The translations under genes and the position numbers were made by a program. Positions 52,011 to 61,547 of a stretch of 64,000 nt of DNA are shown piece by piece. Within the stretch, counting starts at the first letter, position 1. Every line of letters starts with the position of its first letter. Location: contig WNNJ02003660.1 of the NCBI GenBank assembly GCA_012934845.2, positions 221,066 to 285,065 of the forward strand. Reading direction: 5' to 3'. The notes under the pieces are model-generated. The model did no database searches and was not told where the DNA came from. It saw nothing but the letters and a program-made list of their open reading frames with translations. Origin of the DNA: Pomphorhynchus laevis. Taxonomy: Eukaryota > Acanthocephala > Palaeacanthocephala > Echinorhynchida > Pomphorhynchidae.

Positions 52011-52544
52011 GGCTCTTCGGTTGGAAAATCTGATTTCGTTCATGACTACTTTAAAAGCAGGTGGATAACTGGTGCTATATGATCAAAAACCTAGTTAGCG
52101 TGGCCGCACTAGATCGGCATATTGCATACATTGCACTGACGCAATCAGAGAACAGCAAAATGATGTAAAGAGAATTTCCCAAACGATAGATGGTAAATTA
52201 TACATGTTTTGTGAATAATTTGATGGATGTGGCTAACAATCAAAACTCTCATTCGATTCGCCTTTACTCATGTTATTAAAAGTTTATTAAAAGTTTTGTT
52301 TAGGGCAAACCACTAAACAAAATTTACATGGATTGTTCGTTCTCAATTAGAAGAATAGCCAATTATATGATTTTAATTTTTAGGAAACTTCAATTAATTA
52401 CATAAAATAATTTAGAATTGCAGTCGTTGCAGGTAGTTTAGGTGAAACTACCTGCAACGATACTATACAAATACTATACTATTTGTATAGTATGAACTAT
52501 TACCCATAATTAATGAGTTAAGCAGTCGTTGATGATATATAAAA
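52011..52544. other. Unresolved spacer with two adjacent hairpins
   Basis: No gene is seen. Around 52424-52465, CGTTGCAGGTAGTTT pairs perfectly with AAACTACCTGCAACG across a 5-nt loop. Immediately after, ATACTATACAAATA pairs with TATTTGTATAGTAT. These two adjacent perfect hairpins have no recognisable terminator or RNA-gene context. Confidence 0.7.
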
Positions 52545-53115
52545 AAGATTAATTTTAACGTGGCAAATGCGTGCCAGCGCACGCTTACGTGACCACACAA
52601 AAAACAAGACTGTGAATCAGATGTCGAGAAGGTGTGAACGGAGGAGGTGTTTGAATGTGATAAAGGAGGGGGCGCGGCGAACGTCGAGAGGGAGTTGATT
52701 CCAGGCGAGTGAGGCGGCGACGAGGAAGGATCGGAGACCGTAGTTGTTGGAGCAATTAGGAACGTGGAGTAAGAGGGTATGACAGGAACGAAGCGATAGC
52801 GAGGTGAGGCGAGTATCGTCTATGAAAGCAAGGTTGATGAACGATGGGAAGCCGACAGCGATGAGACGAAAAGATACGAGAAGGCGGAGTTTGATGCGGA
52901 TGTGAATGGTAGGCCAGGAGAGTTGGGCAAATATGTGGATGTCTGGTCGAAGCGACGGAGATGAAAGAGCGCTTGAACGGCGGTGTTGATTATTCGTTGT
53001 CGGGGTAGGATGATGGATTTTGGAGAATTGGCGAAAAGGCTAAGGCAGTAATCGATTTTAGGGAAAAGAAGTGATGAAAGAAGAGACATACAAGAACGGA
53101 AGTCGAAGTATGCAT
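52545..53115 (-). mobile_element. Family A LINE, 3' end inserted in REL-1
   Basis: The minus strand holds the C-terminal region (frame 52820-53137: FDFRSCMSLLSSLLFPKIDY then CLSLFANSPKSIILPRQ, in register with copy 1) and the full 3' tail with hairpin GCGTGC/GCACGC at 52569-52584. It begins at the YFDFRSC position, so it is strongly 5'-truncated. REL-1 sequence (LPLHFGGIGIVDLS) resumes at about 53116 on the other strand. Confidence 0.85.
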
Positions 53116-53960
53116 CGAAGCATTTCGTCTTTGCCACTTCATTTTGGTGGTATTGGCATTGTCGATTTATCCGAATCGCTAGGACTAAATTACGACTATT
53201 TGATTCGAATGTGTAGCTCTTTGCTCAGCTGAATTACGAGTATTGACCTCAAAATAATTGAGAAGGACAGGCATTTCTGTCAAAAGACAAAGCAGTTACA
53301 TACTGAAAACAAAAATCGACAATATACTAGATAAACATCCCAAACGTACGACTATAAAAAATATGCACCCGAGAAGGGTGTATCTGCATGGTTGTCAACT
53401 AAATTGGCAATACTCAATAGCAATAGATTATCAAAGATCGAGTTTCATGATGCTCTTGATGTACGGTATAATTGGAAGTTGAAAGAGTTTCCAAAAACTC
53501 GAATACGTAGAAATGAATTCTCATTTAGACATGTACTGACTTGTCAGACAGGCGGCTTCACAATTATACGAAACAATGTCGTACGGAAATTTTTAGCAAA
53601 TGAACTTGATACTGTCGCATGTATCGTTATAACAGAACCGCAACTTCACAATGCGCTGAAGAATTACACATTTGAGAACACGATGACCAGAAGACAACAA
53701 AGTGCTCGTCTCGACGTATCGTGCAACGGACATTTAGGCGATAAAACTGAGTTGTCTATGATAGAAATTTATGCGATTAACCATTTGATGCCGTCTTACT
53801 CGTCAGAATCGTCCAACCCGCATAACTGCCGAGAAAAAATAAAATTCTCAAAATACAGCCAACATGATAAGTGTATTAGAAAGCTCAATTCTATCCATTT
53901 ATGGTTTCTTCACTTGTTGGTACCAACAAGATTGCTAAAAATATTCAACGTTACATAACA
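53116..53960 (+). pseudogene. REL-1 LINE C-terminal part
   Basis: The readable string is HFGGIGIVDLSESLG (about 53140), then, in the frame 53392-53958, LSKIEFHDALDVRYNWKLKE, FSFRHVLTCQTGGFTIIRNN, RQQSARLDVSCNGHLG, LSMIEIYAINHLMPSY and KIKFSKYSQHDKCIRKL. These match REFQDAVAVRYGW, HALSCPTGGF, DARVDISCNGLFG and FMDICVFNSLAPSY of the 45.6-kb copy. The first Cys pair of the zinc motif is lost. A frameshift lies between the first and second blocks. It is the 3' part of the element that starts near 50.6 kb. Confidence 0.8.
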
Positions 53961-53999
53961 ACAAAGATATAAACAAAGGAAAATCAGATCTTTACTGAT

Positions 54000-55051
54000 C
54001 TTCAAATTAGCGAAAGTAGCTACGATGATAATCATGCCCTAACGCAAACCTGTGAAAGACAATTAAAACAATTAATTGCCTTTCACAGGTTTTCTTAATA
54101 CTTAAAAAGCTCACACGGCGGACGAAGATCTGAAACCATTCCTTCGCCACGTTCAATATCAGATCTTCGCTCGACATTGCCTTTAATATTGATAGATATG
54201 CTGCTAACTCATGCGTATCCCGTGGCTTTGCACGCACGTTGTTCAGGGCTACTTCAATCCGCAGGATTAGATCTTTAACTTCTTCCTGATTAAAATCGTT
54301 CCCCGTTGCCGGAGTCATGATTACATCCTGGGTTGTTTGTCTCTGAGCCTGAAGGTCGTGTACATTTTTTCAAGAATTAGCGCTGCTTTTTCTTGAAAAA
54401 ATACTTCTTCTGTCTTCGCTGTCAGACGAAGTGATATCGCGGGTGATTCTGAGTAGATACAATCGACACGGAAGACACGTAGCTATGTGGGAATTAGCTG
54501 TGATGTCAGAAGATGTAGAAACAAGCAAAAAGGAGAGTGTCGCGGTAACTACCAACGACTAGGAATGTCTGCTGGATTTTTATCCGTTGGTATCCATTGT
54601 ATAGGAGTACCATGCAATTCCTGTAGGAAAAGATTCCCCATTAGAATCTTTTCTATTATCACCTATTAAAAACACTTGCATCTTTTGTACAAAGATCTTG
54701 TTTTGTTTAGAACTACTGTCAGAACAACCTCTGAAGTACTTCGCTTTTGATAGCATCTATAAAACATATTTCTATCATCTGTCTTCTACCAAATACTTGC
54801 ACTGGGAGCACAGCTTACTTCCCGCACGTTCTCACGTGACAAATTTCCTGGGTATAAATACTCAGAATTTAGCTCCCCAACACTTGTGCAAGCATCGTGA
54901 GCAAGAAGGAAGACAGCAAAAATTTTTTTTTTGCTTTTTCTTGAAAAAATACTTCTTCTGTCTTCGCTGTCAGACGAAGTGATATCGCGTGTGATTCTGA
55001 GTAGATACAATCGACACGGAAGACACGTAGATATGTGGGTTGATACTAACC
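54000..55051 (-). mobile_element. Fragment of the ITR-bearing RT element: gag-like piece and terminal region
   Basis: This is a virus-like fossil. A minus-strand piece (about 54110-54360) repeats part of the gag-like ORF at 58783-59322. Next comes sequence matching the 3' end of the RT/RNase H region and the terminal repeat of the element on its right, in mixed orientations. The segment at 54660-54925 is a direct repeat of 55228-55495. The fragment ends in GTTGATACTAACC at 55051, the same terminus as the neighbouring element. It is broken and incomplete. Confidence 0.65.
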
Positions 55052-55262
55052 TGGGTTAGTATCAACTCATATTTCTGTTAAGGATTACTTGTTTATTGAA
55101 ACAATAATTCTGGTTATTCTTCTTTATTCAAAGAAAATAGCTACTTTGAACGAGTATAATAGTACTCTTCTTAGTTTTGGTTTAAATTCACTGCTGACTT
55201 AATAGTGAACATTGGAATAATGATCACCTATTAAAAACACTTGCATCTTTTGTACAAAGATC

Positions 55263-55868
55263 TTGTTTTGTTTAGAACTACTGTCAGAACAACCTCTGAA
55301 GTACTTCGCTTTTGATAGCATCTATAAAACATATTTCTATCATCTGTCTTCTACCAAATACTTGCGCTGGGAGCACAGCTTACTTCCCGCACGTTCTCAC
55401 GTGACAAATTTCCTGGGTATAAATACTCAGAATTTAGCTCCCCAACACTTGTGCAAGCATCGTGAGCAAGAAGGAAGACAGCAAAATTTTTTGTTTCATG
55501 AACGAACTTCTGCCTTCGGTCTGACAGCGAAGGCAGAAGAAGTATTTTTTCAAGAAAAATCTTTCACAATCGGCAATTTACAAAACAAAAGAGATGTAAG
55601 TACGTTTACTTTTTTAACGATAGCCCAGTTAGAACAACTGGCTATCGACATGCCTACGTCATGCCATCTAAACCAGATGCATGAACCGGAATTATGTGTA
55701 GGGTCGTCAAACCCCCTCACATATACGGTGCAAGAGTTCCAAACGGCAATTGATATATTGCTTAGGACGGGTTCATGCCTAGATGATCATCTAGCTGAAT
55801 CGGCGCTCACTTTGCCGGACGCCAATGATGAGCCCTATGCCTATGTCCTAGTAATGGACACCCAATAA
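55263..55868 (+). CDS. Small ORF 1 of the ITR element, function unknown (fossil)
   Basis: The frame is open across part of the left ITR, but the likely real coding part is about 55570-55868. It reads VSTFTFLTIAQLEQLAIDMP, FQTAIDILLRTGSCLDDHLA and LTLPDANDEPYAYVLVMDTQ. It is acidic towards its C-terminus and probably helical, without a recognised domain. It is followed within 10 bp by ORF 2. Confidence 0.45.
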   Translation: MFCLELLSEQPLKYFAFDSIYKTYFYHLSSTKYLRWEHSLLPARSHVTNFLGINTQNLAPQHLCKHREQEGRQQNFLFHERTSAFGLTAKAEEVFFQEKSFTIGNLQNKRDVSTFTFLTIAQLEQLAIDMPTSCHLNQMHEPELCVGSSNPLTYTVQEFQTAIDILLRTGSCLDDHLAESALTLPDANDEPYAYVLVMDTQ

Positions 55869-55877
55869 AGGATCCAA

Positions 55878-56366
55878 TTGGATTACGAGTACTGGGAAGA
55901 AGAGGCTTTATATAGGGCTTATCAGCCTAGGGTACATAACGTGTACCCTACGCAATCTCGAAGGGCAGCTCAAGATTTGCTTCTTGACTGGGCTTTTGAA
56001 ACTTTCAAGCGGCAGAGCGGTAGGGGTATTGAGCAAAATAGATGTCAACTCCCTATAGCTCATTTCCCTGCTGAAACTGTCAGGAATCTGATCCATCACT
56101 CCACAGGTAGAGACCCTGGGATGATGCACGTAATTTTCTCGGTGATCCCTGATTTATTCAGGCCACCAATTAGAGAAATTGTAGATCAGATATCAGGAGA
56201 GGACGTGTATGCAGTTCTGCAACAGAATCTCATACAATTGATGAAAGGTAACCTGACTGTTAACGAGTATCTAGACATACTCAGTCAGCAAGAACTAACG
56301 TCAATAGTCCTAGCGCACCAAGACATGTTCATTGAACGTGAATTGGAAGACATCGATCTTGGATAG
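55878..56366 (+). CDS. Small ORF 2 of the ITR element, function unknown (fossil)
   Basis: The 162-residue ORF begins with acidic/aromatic MDYEYWEEEALYRAYQP, followed by RRAAQDLLLDWAFETFKRQS and VFSVIPDLFRP-like helices (MMHVIFSVIPDLFRPPIREI), and ends HQDMFIERELEDIDLG. It has no zinc motif and no transmembrane segment. It could be a structural or accessory protein. It directly abuts the RT/RNase H frame. Confidence 0.5.
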   Translation: MDYEYWEEEALYRAYQPRVHNVYPTQSRRAAQDLLLDWAFETFKRQSGRGIEQNRCQLPIAHFPAETVRNLIHHSTGRDPGMMHVIFSVIPDLFRPPIREIVDQISGEDVYAVLQQNLIQLMKGNLTVNEYLDILSQQELTSIVLAHQDMFIERELEDIDLG

Positions 56367-57710
56367 TTGTTAGGAGAGATTGTTCGGCTACGATCTACAT
56401 CGTACCAACGACATCCTGAGGTATCTGATGTGGCTGACATCCCTCGACTTTTAGAACAAAGTCAGGCACCAGGACATGTGCGTTCAATATTCCGTAATGG
56501 AGTAAGAATTGAAAACATGCCGGTGAGTTGGCGTCGTTGGCGTTCTAACGTAAGTCCTGCGCTTACTAAAGCCATTCGATATCACATCAAGAAGGGTATA
56601 ATAGCTCCTTTACCGAAAAGGACTAAACCTCAATACTGCTCTAGGGTTTTCTTGATTCCCAAGAAAGACTCCTATAGGTTGATATATGATGGGCGGATAT
56701 GGGATGTGTGTAAAACCCCAGATTTCTATCTGCCGTCCATATATCAGGTCCTTGATAGAGAGCATATTGTATGTAAGGATTGGTATGTTAAAATTGATTT
56801 TAAATCAATGTTCTACCAAATTCCTTTATGCCCTTCTGATTGGCTAAAAACGGCCTTTGAATACAATGGTATTTACTATCATTATAAGGTCGTGCCTTTC
56901 GGAATACCTTGGGGCCCCTTTTGGGCGCAAATGGTTGGCAATGCCATCACACATTTCGCTCGTAAACAAGGGATAGAAGCATGGACTCATATTGATGATA
57001 TGATCCTATCGCATAACTCTAAGACAGTTCTTATGACAGCTGTGCGTAAGCTTCTTTCTCTCTGCAAAAGTGGAAATCTGTCTCTAAATCTAGAGAAGAG
57101 CATTCTTAGACCTCGTAAGAAAATAACTTTCTTAGGGGGAACTTGGTCGACAGATGGCGTCGAGATCACCTCAGATGCATTATCACGCTTTAGGGCGGCG
57201 GTAGCGTATTTGAGAATCTTGAAATCGCCAGTCTCTAGTCGCCAAGGAATGCGTTTGAGAGGTCTGATAAACTATTATCTACCTTTCTTTTCCACTGCGC
57301 ACAAGCTCCTATACCAGGATGAGCCATGTCAGTCCTGGTTTCTGGAGTGGCTCATTGATAAGGAGCCCCTGATTTTACCTAAACAACATAGAGCATGCCA
57401 TGAACAAATCTTCGTGGATGCTACCCAAAATCAAATTGGGATTGTTGGTTTAGAAGGGAAGGTACATACATATGAATTACCATATGAACTTCCTATATTT
57501 GAGGCTGAGCTCCTAGCCGCCTGGTGTGGTCATCAACTATACCCAGACGTAGAGATATATACCGATAACATAGGGGTATATTATTCAGTCCTCAAAGGGA
57601 GAGCGAAAACGGTTCCAATGGGAAATCTTTTCCTATAGGAATTGCATGGTACTCCTATACAATGGATACCAACGGATAAAAATCCAGCAGACATTCCTAG
57701 TCGTTGGTAG
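56367..57710 (+). CDS. RT/RNase H region of the ITR element (fossil)
   Basis: RT: YCSRVFLIPKKDSYRLIYDG (fingers), YVKIDFKSMFYQIPLCPSDW (motif A), YKVVPFGIPWGPFWAQMVGN (motif B, unusual WGPFW), WTHIDDMILSHNS (IDD in place of YxDD) and ITFLGGTWSTDGVEIT. RNase H: QIFVDATQNQIGIVG, ELPIFEAELLAAWCG and VEIYTDNIGVYYSVLKGRAK supply the Asp, Glu and Asp set. The AELLAA block resembles hepadnavirus RNase H. The arrangement RT then RNase H without protease or integrase fits DIRS-like and pararetrovirus-like groups; LTR retrotransposon ancestry is not excluded. Confidence 0.72.
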
Positions 57711-58385
57711 TTACCGCGACACTCTCCTTTTTGCTTGTTTCTACATCTTCTGACATCACAGCTAATTCCCACATAGTTACGTGTCTTCCGTGTCGATTGT
57801 ATCTACTCAGAATCACACGCGATATCACTTCGTCTGACAGCGAAGGCAGAAGAAGTATTTTTTCAAGAAAAAGCAGCTATTCTTTTTCTGAAATGATACA
57901 GAAAATGATTTCTTTATCATAATGATAAAGAAATAGAAGACAGCAAAAAAATTTTGCTGTCTTCCTTCTTGCTCACGATGCTCGCACAAGTGTTGGGGAG
58001 CTAAATTCTGAGTATTTATACCCAGGAAATTTGTCACGTGAGAACGTGCGGGAAGTAAGCTGTGCTCCCAGTGCAAGTATTTGGTAGAAGACAGATGATA
58101 GAAATATGTTTTATAGATGCTATCAAAAGCGAAGTACTTCAGAGGTTGTTCTGACAGTAGTTCTAAACAAAACAAGATCTTTGTACAAAAGATGCAAGTG
58201 TTTTTAAATAGGTGATCATTATTCCAATGTTCACTATTAAGTCAGCAGTGAATTTAAACCAAAACTAAGAAGAGTACTATTATACTCGTTCAAAGTAGCT
58301 ATTTTCTTTGAATAAAGAAGAATAACCAGAATTATTGTTTCAATAAACAAGTAATCCTTAACAGAAATATGAGTTGATACTAACC

Positions 58386-58782
58386 CAGTATTTCATAAAA
58401 AGCTTAAAGATCACAAAGAGAAACGTATCTCAGTTGTACCCTTATGATCAATAGCTTTTGTTAACTTATTTAGTAGAAAGGATAATATCATCAATGTGAC
58501 CACACCTATAGGGAGTAAACAACAAGTTCAAAAGGGACCCCTACCAGCGCAGTCACAGTGAAGTATCAAATTATTCTCTTCCGGCTAGGTCGTGTACCTT
58601 TTCAAAAGTGCAGGTTGATCATGTGACCCCAGTCTCACTTTGAGCACCGTACCTAACTTTCCAAGAATAATCTTTCCTTTTACTAAAGTAAGTCCAACAA
58701 ACATAAAAAAAATCCCAGCTTACATAAGATCAAAAAAATAAAGATATTCTATTATTTTTTATCTACAGACAAAATAACTCTT
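58386..58782. other. Non-coding stretch between the ITR element and the gag-like ORF
   Basis: No ORF is recognised. GTACCCTTATGATCAATAGC and GGTCGTGTACCTTTTCAAAA occur here; relation to the element is unclear. Confidence 0.5.
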
Positions 58783-59322
58783 CTATTTTCTTTTAGAAGA
58801 TTGTGGCTTGTTATTAGGCTGTCTTATCGTGAGCCGATCTTGCGTGCTGTAGCTCGGTGCAAAGGGGGCAATTTGTAGGGGCCGGTTAAGGTCTAGCCCT
58901 ACACGTCTGGCAAATTCAGCCTCAACCCCAGTTACACGAGGCAACTGGGGAGCGACTGTATGCCAGCCGTGGGTAACCGCCATATAGATGGTTACCACAC
59001 GGCGGACGAAGATTTGAAACCATTCCTTCGCCACGTTCAATATAAGATCTTCGCTCGACATTGCCTTTAATATTGAGAGATATGCTGCTAACTCATGCGT
59101 ATCCCGTGGCTTTGCACGCACGTTGTTCAGGGCTACTTCAATCCGCAGGATTAGATCTTTAACTTCTTCCTGATTAAAATCGTTCCCCGTTGCCGGAGTC
59201 ATGATTACATCCTGGGTTGTTTGTCTCTGAGCCTGAAGGTCGTGTACATTGCGTTCAAGCCTTTGAACTGCTGCCATGACTTGCTCCATCATCTGCTGTA
59301 TCATGTTCATATCAGGTTGCAT
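58783..59322 (-). CDS. gag-like ORF of the ITR element family (fossil)
   Basis: The 179-residue ORF has an N-terminal coiled coil (MIQQMMEQVMAAVQRLERNV), a helical middle (EEVKDLILRIEVALNNVRAK, ELAAYLSILKAMSSEDLILN) and a basic end (NKPQSSKRK). It has no zinc knuckle. A shorter copy of its middle lies at about 54110-54360 on the same strand, and a terminal-repeat piece lies 130 bp upstream (59452-59560), so it belongs to the same family in the opposite orientation. A capsid or nucleocapsid role is an inference from position and shape. Confidence 0.5.
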   Translation of the reverse strand: MQPDMNMIQQMMEQVMAAVQRLERNVHDLQAQRQTTQDVIMTPATGNDFNQEEVKDLILRIEVALNNVRAKPRDTHELAAYLSILKAMSSEDLILNVAKEWFQIFVRRVVTIYMAVTHGWHTVAPQLPRVTGVEAEFARRVGLDLNRPLQIAPFAPSYSTQDRLTIRQPNNKPQSSKRK

Positions 59323-59439
59323 GGAATCTGACTTGTAGGAGAAGACCGAGATAAGTGAGTTTGATCGTTCCGTAGTTAGAGAATGAAATCAAAAATTTTG
59401 TGGTGGAGATGCTGGGTAAAAAAAATTGAAATTTTCAAA

Positions 59440-59562
59440 AATTAAAATTTTGCTGTCTTCCTTCTTGCTCACGATGCTTGCACAAGTGTTGGGGAGCTAA
59501 ATTCTGAGTATTTATACCCAGGAAATTTGTCACGTGAGAACGTGCGGGAAGTAAGAGACTTT
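59440..59562 (-). repeat. Terminal-repeat fragment of the ITR element family
   Basis: The sequence from AAAATTTTGCTGTCTTCC to ACGTGCGGGAAGTAAG matches the inner part of the right terminal repeat at 57950-58060. It stops where J LINE endonuclease sequence begins. Confidence 0.8.
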
Positions 59563-59564
59563 CA

Positions 59565-60330
59565 ACAGATAATGAAGTCTCCAGGGATGGAGACTTCATT
59601 ATCAACAATATCACCATATAGCCATGATTCTGTGATAGCAAGTAATTTAGGATGAATTAACTGAACTCTTTATCTCAGTTCATCTATCTTCGATATAAGA
59701 CTGCGAACATTACAATGGAGTATTTCACAATGCCCCAACATACCTCTGGGAGTATTCATATCAACCCTTACACATCCTAATAACCCGGACGCTAAACCAT
59801 TTAGACTCTGATAGGCAGAGTAGACGAGCCCGTTTCGATTACAGAATGCACGCGAGGCGACATGACTAGTGGGCTCCAACTCAGCCGGGTGCGTCGCTTC
59901 ACAATCTGAAAATTTTTCACATGGAGATTTGTTTCTCCTTTAGCAACACGATATGCTAGTTTCGCTTTAACCTTCGATAATTTTTTTCGTTCTGATACAT
60001 CAAGATCTTTCAGCAATCGAATATTAGACCCTTTGAGACGGAACGAGTTTCGCAACATTAAGGTAGCATGAAGTTGGTTATGGGAGACAGCTTTGAGTAG
60101 TCGGGGTTTATTATTTAAAGCATTACGCTTACCTAGGCGGAAAAGAGCGACAAGTTTAACTTTTTGGGCTGTCTCAATGTCACAGGAGCTAAGTACGCCA
60201 GAATAGACCTCAAACTCTGAATGTCGTCATTTAGTCGTGCTTGCGCATTCTCGAAGATACCCTCGGGCACATTAGCTGGAATAAGTGAGCATCCTCTGTT
60301 ATATATACGCAATATATATGGTATGCATGA
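59565..60330 (-). mobile_element. Family J LINE 5' fragment: ORF1 and start of endonuclease
   Basis: On the minus strand from 60330: NVPEGIFENAQARLNDDIQS (RRM-like), then SFRLKGSNIRLLKDLDVSER, LAYRVAKGETNLHVKNFQIV, then the endonuclease start HCNVRSLISKIDELR and traces of TESWLYGDIVDNEVS at about 59620. Each has a direct equivalent in the J copy at 62.6-64 kb. The element is cut at 59565 by a terminal-repeat fragment of the ITR family and bounded on the right by PLE sequence. Confidence 0.75.
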
Positions 60331-60545
60331 ATGCATACCATGGTATGCATGAATGTCATCTTTACGATATTAATTAATAGTATTTTCAGTTCATGTTAAT
60401 TTTATGTTCATATCAATATATATACTTTCTTTATTAGTTTTATTTAGAATAAGGCTTTCTGGATAAATTTGTTTGTTTATTGAAATAAAATTAATAGAGT
60501 TAAATACACATATATAATAAATATATCGAAACATATTTTTTATAT
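60310..60545 (-). mobile_element. PLE fragment
   Basis: The minus strand reads through sequence equivalent to NIKLTxxKTTINLYRKDD and SISEHIYPESLI. Nucleotides such as AATAAGGCTTTCTGGATAAA are shared with 38799-38820. It joins the J LINE end at a duplicated ATGGTATGCATGAATG. Confidence 0.65.
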
Positions 60546-60780
60546 AAAATTATATAAATTATATATATTCATTTTTATATAAATTGTATAACATCTTATA
60601 TTTATTAATCATTTATCTTTCCTTTTTATCATTTTTTACTCAGTTATCTGATCTGATTATTAAAAAACAAAAATGTATTATATATATTATTTCGACAAAC
60701 AGACGAGCAAAGCTCACAGTTGCACTGTTAAAAGAAAAGAAAAGAAAAAGTAAAGAAAAAAAAAGACTCACAAACAAAAG

Positions 60781-61512
60781 TCACAAAAGTTTATGTTTGA
60801 ATGCTGAAACCGATCTTGAGTTGACAATTTCTTCACTTAATCGGTTCCACTTACTTACGATTCGGTGTCCAAATTGTACAGTTTTAGAGCGTATAACTCG
60901 GCGATGGGCTAAAGTAAAATTGTGTCCACGCAAAGCCCGACTTTTCCGAACAGTCATCAATTCTCTTAAGACGTGATTTCCCTTGTGTAAAGCTTCCCAT
61001 GTTGAACACATATCTCGCCGAAACCGAAGGTCGCTTATAGAAACCATACCAAGTTTTTTTAGCCTTTCATTATAAGGTAAGGCTTTAACTGAATTTACGA
61101 GCTTAGTTGCCCGGCGCAGCACATTTTCAATTCTACTTTTCTCGTATACTGTTCTTGGGAACGAACATTGTGATGCATAGGTAAGATGACTGATCACAAA
61201 TGCGTTGGCGAGTGCTCTAAATGAAACTGGACTCAACATACTAAAAGTTCTACGAATCATCCCAACCATTCGATTTACTTTCGAGCAAGCCAACTCAGTA
61301 TTCCAACTAGTCGAAAAATCATTCGCAACTACTATTCCAAGGTCGCTAAGACGAGTTACTACTTTAATGTTCTGATCCTCAAGATGATAAGTTGGATACA
61401 CACTATGACTGCGTGATTGTAAACGCATACAAGCACACTTTGATATATTCAGTGACATACCATTCATATAAGCCCAGTTGGAAATGCTGTCGATATCCGA
61501 TTGAACTAGCAC
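60781..61512 (-). pseudogene. Family J RT palm end and C-terminal region
   Basis: The listed start is internal; the frame is open upstream to LYADDLKIWQAI near 61565. It continues VQSDIDSISNWAYMNGMSLN, ISKCACMRL, ISDLGIVVANDFSTSWNTEL-like sequence (LSDLGIVVANDFSTSW), MVGMIRRTFSMLSP and the C-terminal SKWNRLSEEIVNSRSVSAFK. This corresponds to 18.6-19.4 kb in the plus-strand J copy. Separation from the preceding RT half is by one frameshift. Confidence 0.85.
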
Positions 61513-61547
61513 CGTGTCCGAATCTGACCGGATAGCCTGCCAAATTT

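Larger units (their letters stand above)
55054..58385 (+). mobile_element. Reverse-transcribing element with inverted terminal repeats (DIRS- or pararetrovirus-like fossil)
   Basis: Inverted terminal repeats of about 430-440 bp (55054-55493 and about 57950-58385) begin with GGTTAGTATCAAC and flank plus-strand ORFs for two small proteins and an RT/RNase H polyprotein. A 39-bp direct repeat (about 55525-55563 and 57834-57872) lies just inside the ITRs. No tyrosine recombinase, integrase, protease or envelope is recognisable. ITRs plus RT/RNase H suggest DIRS-like organisation, but the recombinase of that group is not seen. The RNase H features recall hepadnavirus-like and BEL-type proteins. The copy looks nearly whole, with perhaps one or two breaks, and is young compared with its surroundings because its ITRs are nearly identical. 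Confidence 0.65.

Noticed and set aside
54046-54092. 13-bp hairpin AAACCTGTGAAAG/CTTTCACAGGTTT as a transcription terminator
   Set aside because: The context is eukaryotic and there is no T-run downstream; it is more likely another local inverted duplication at an element edge.
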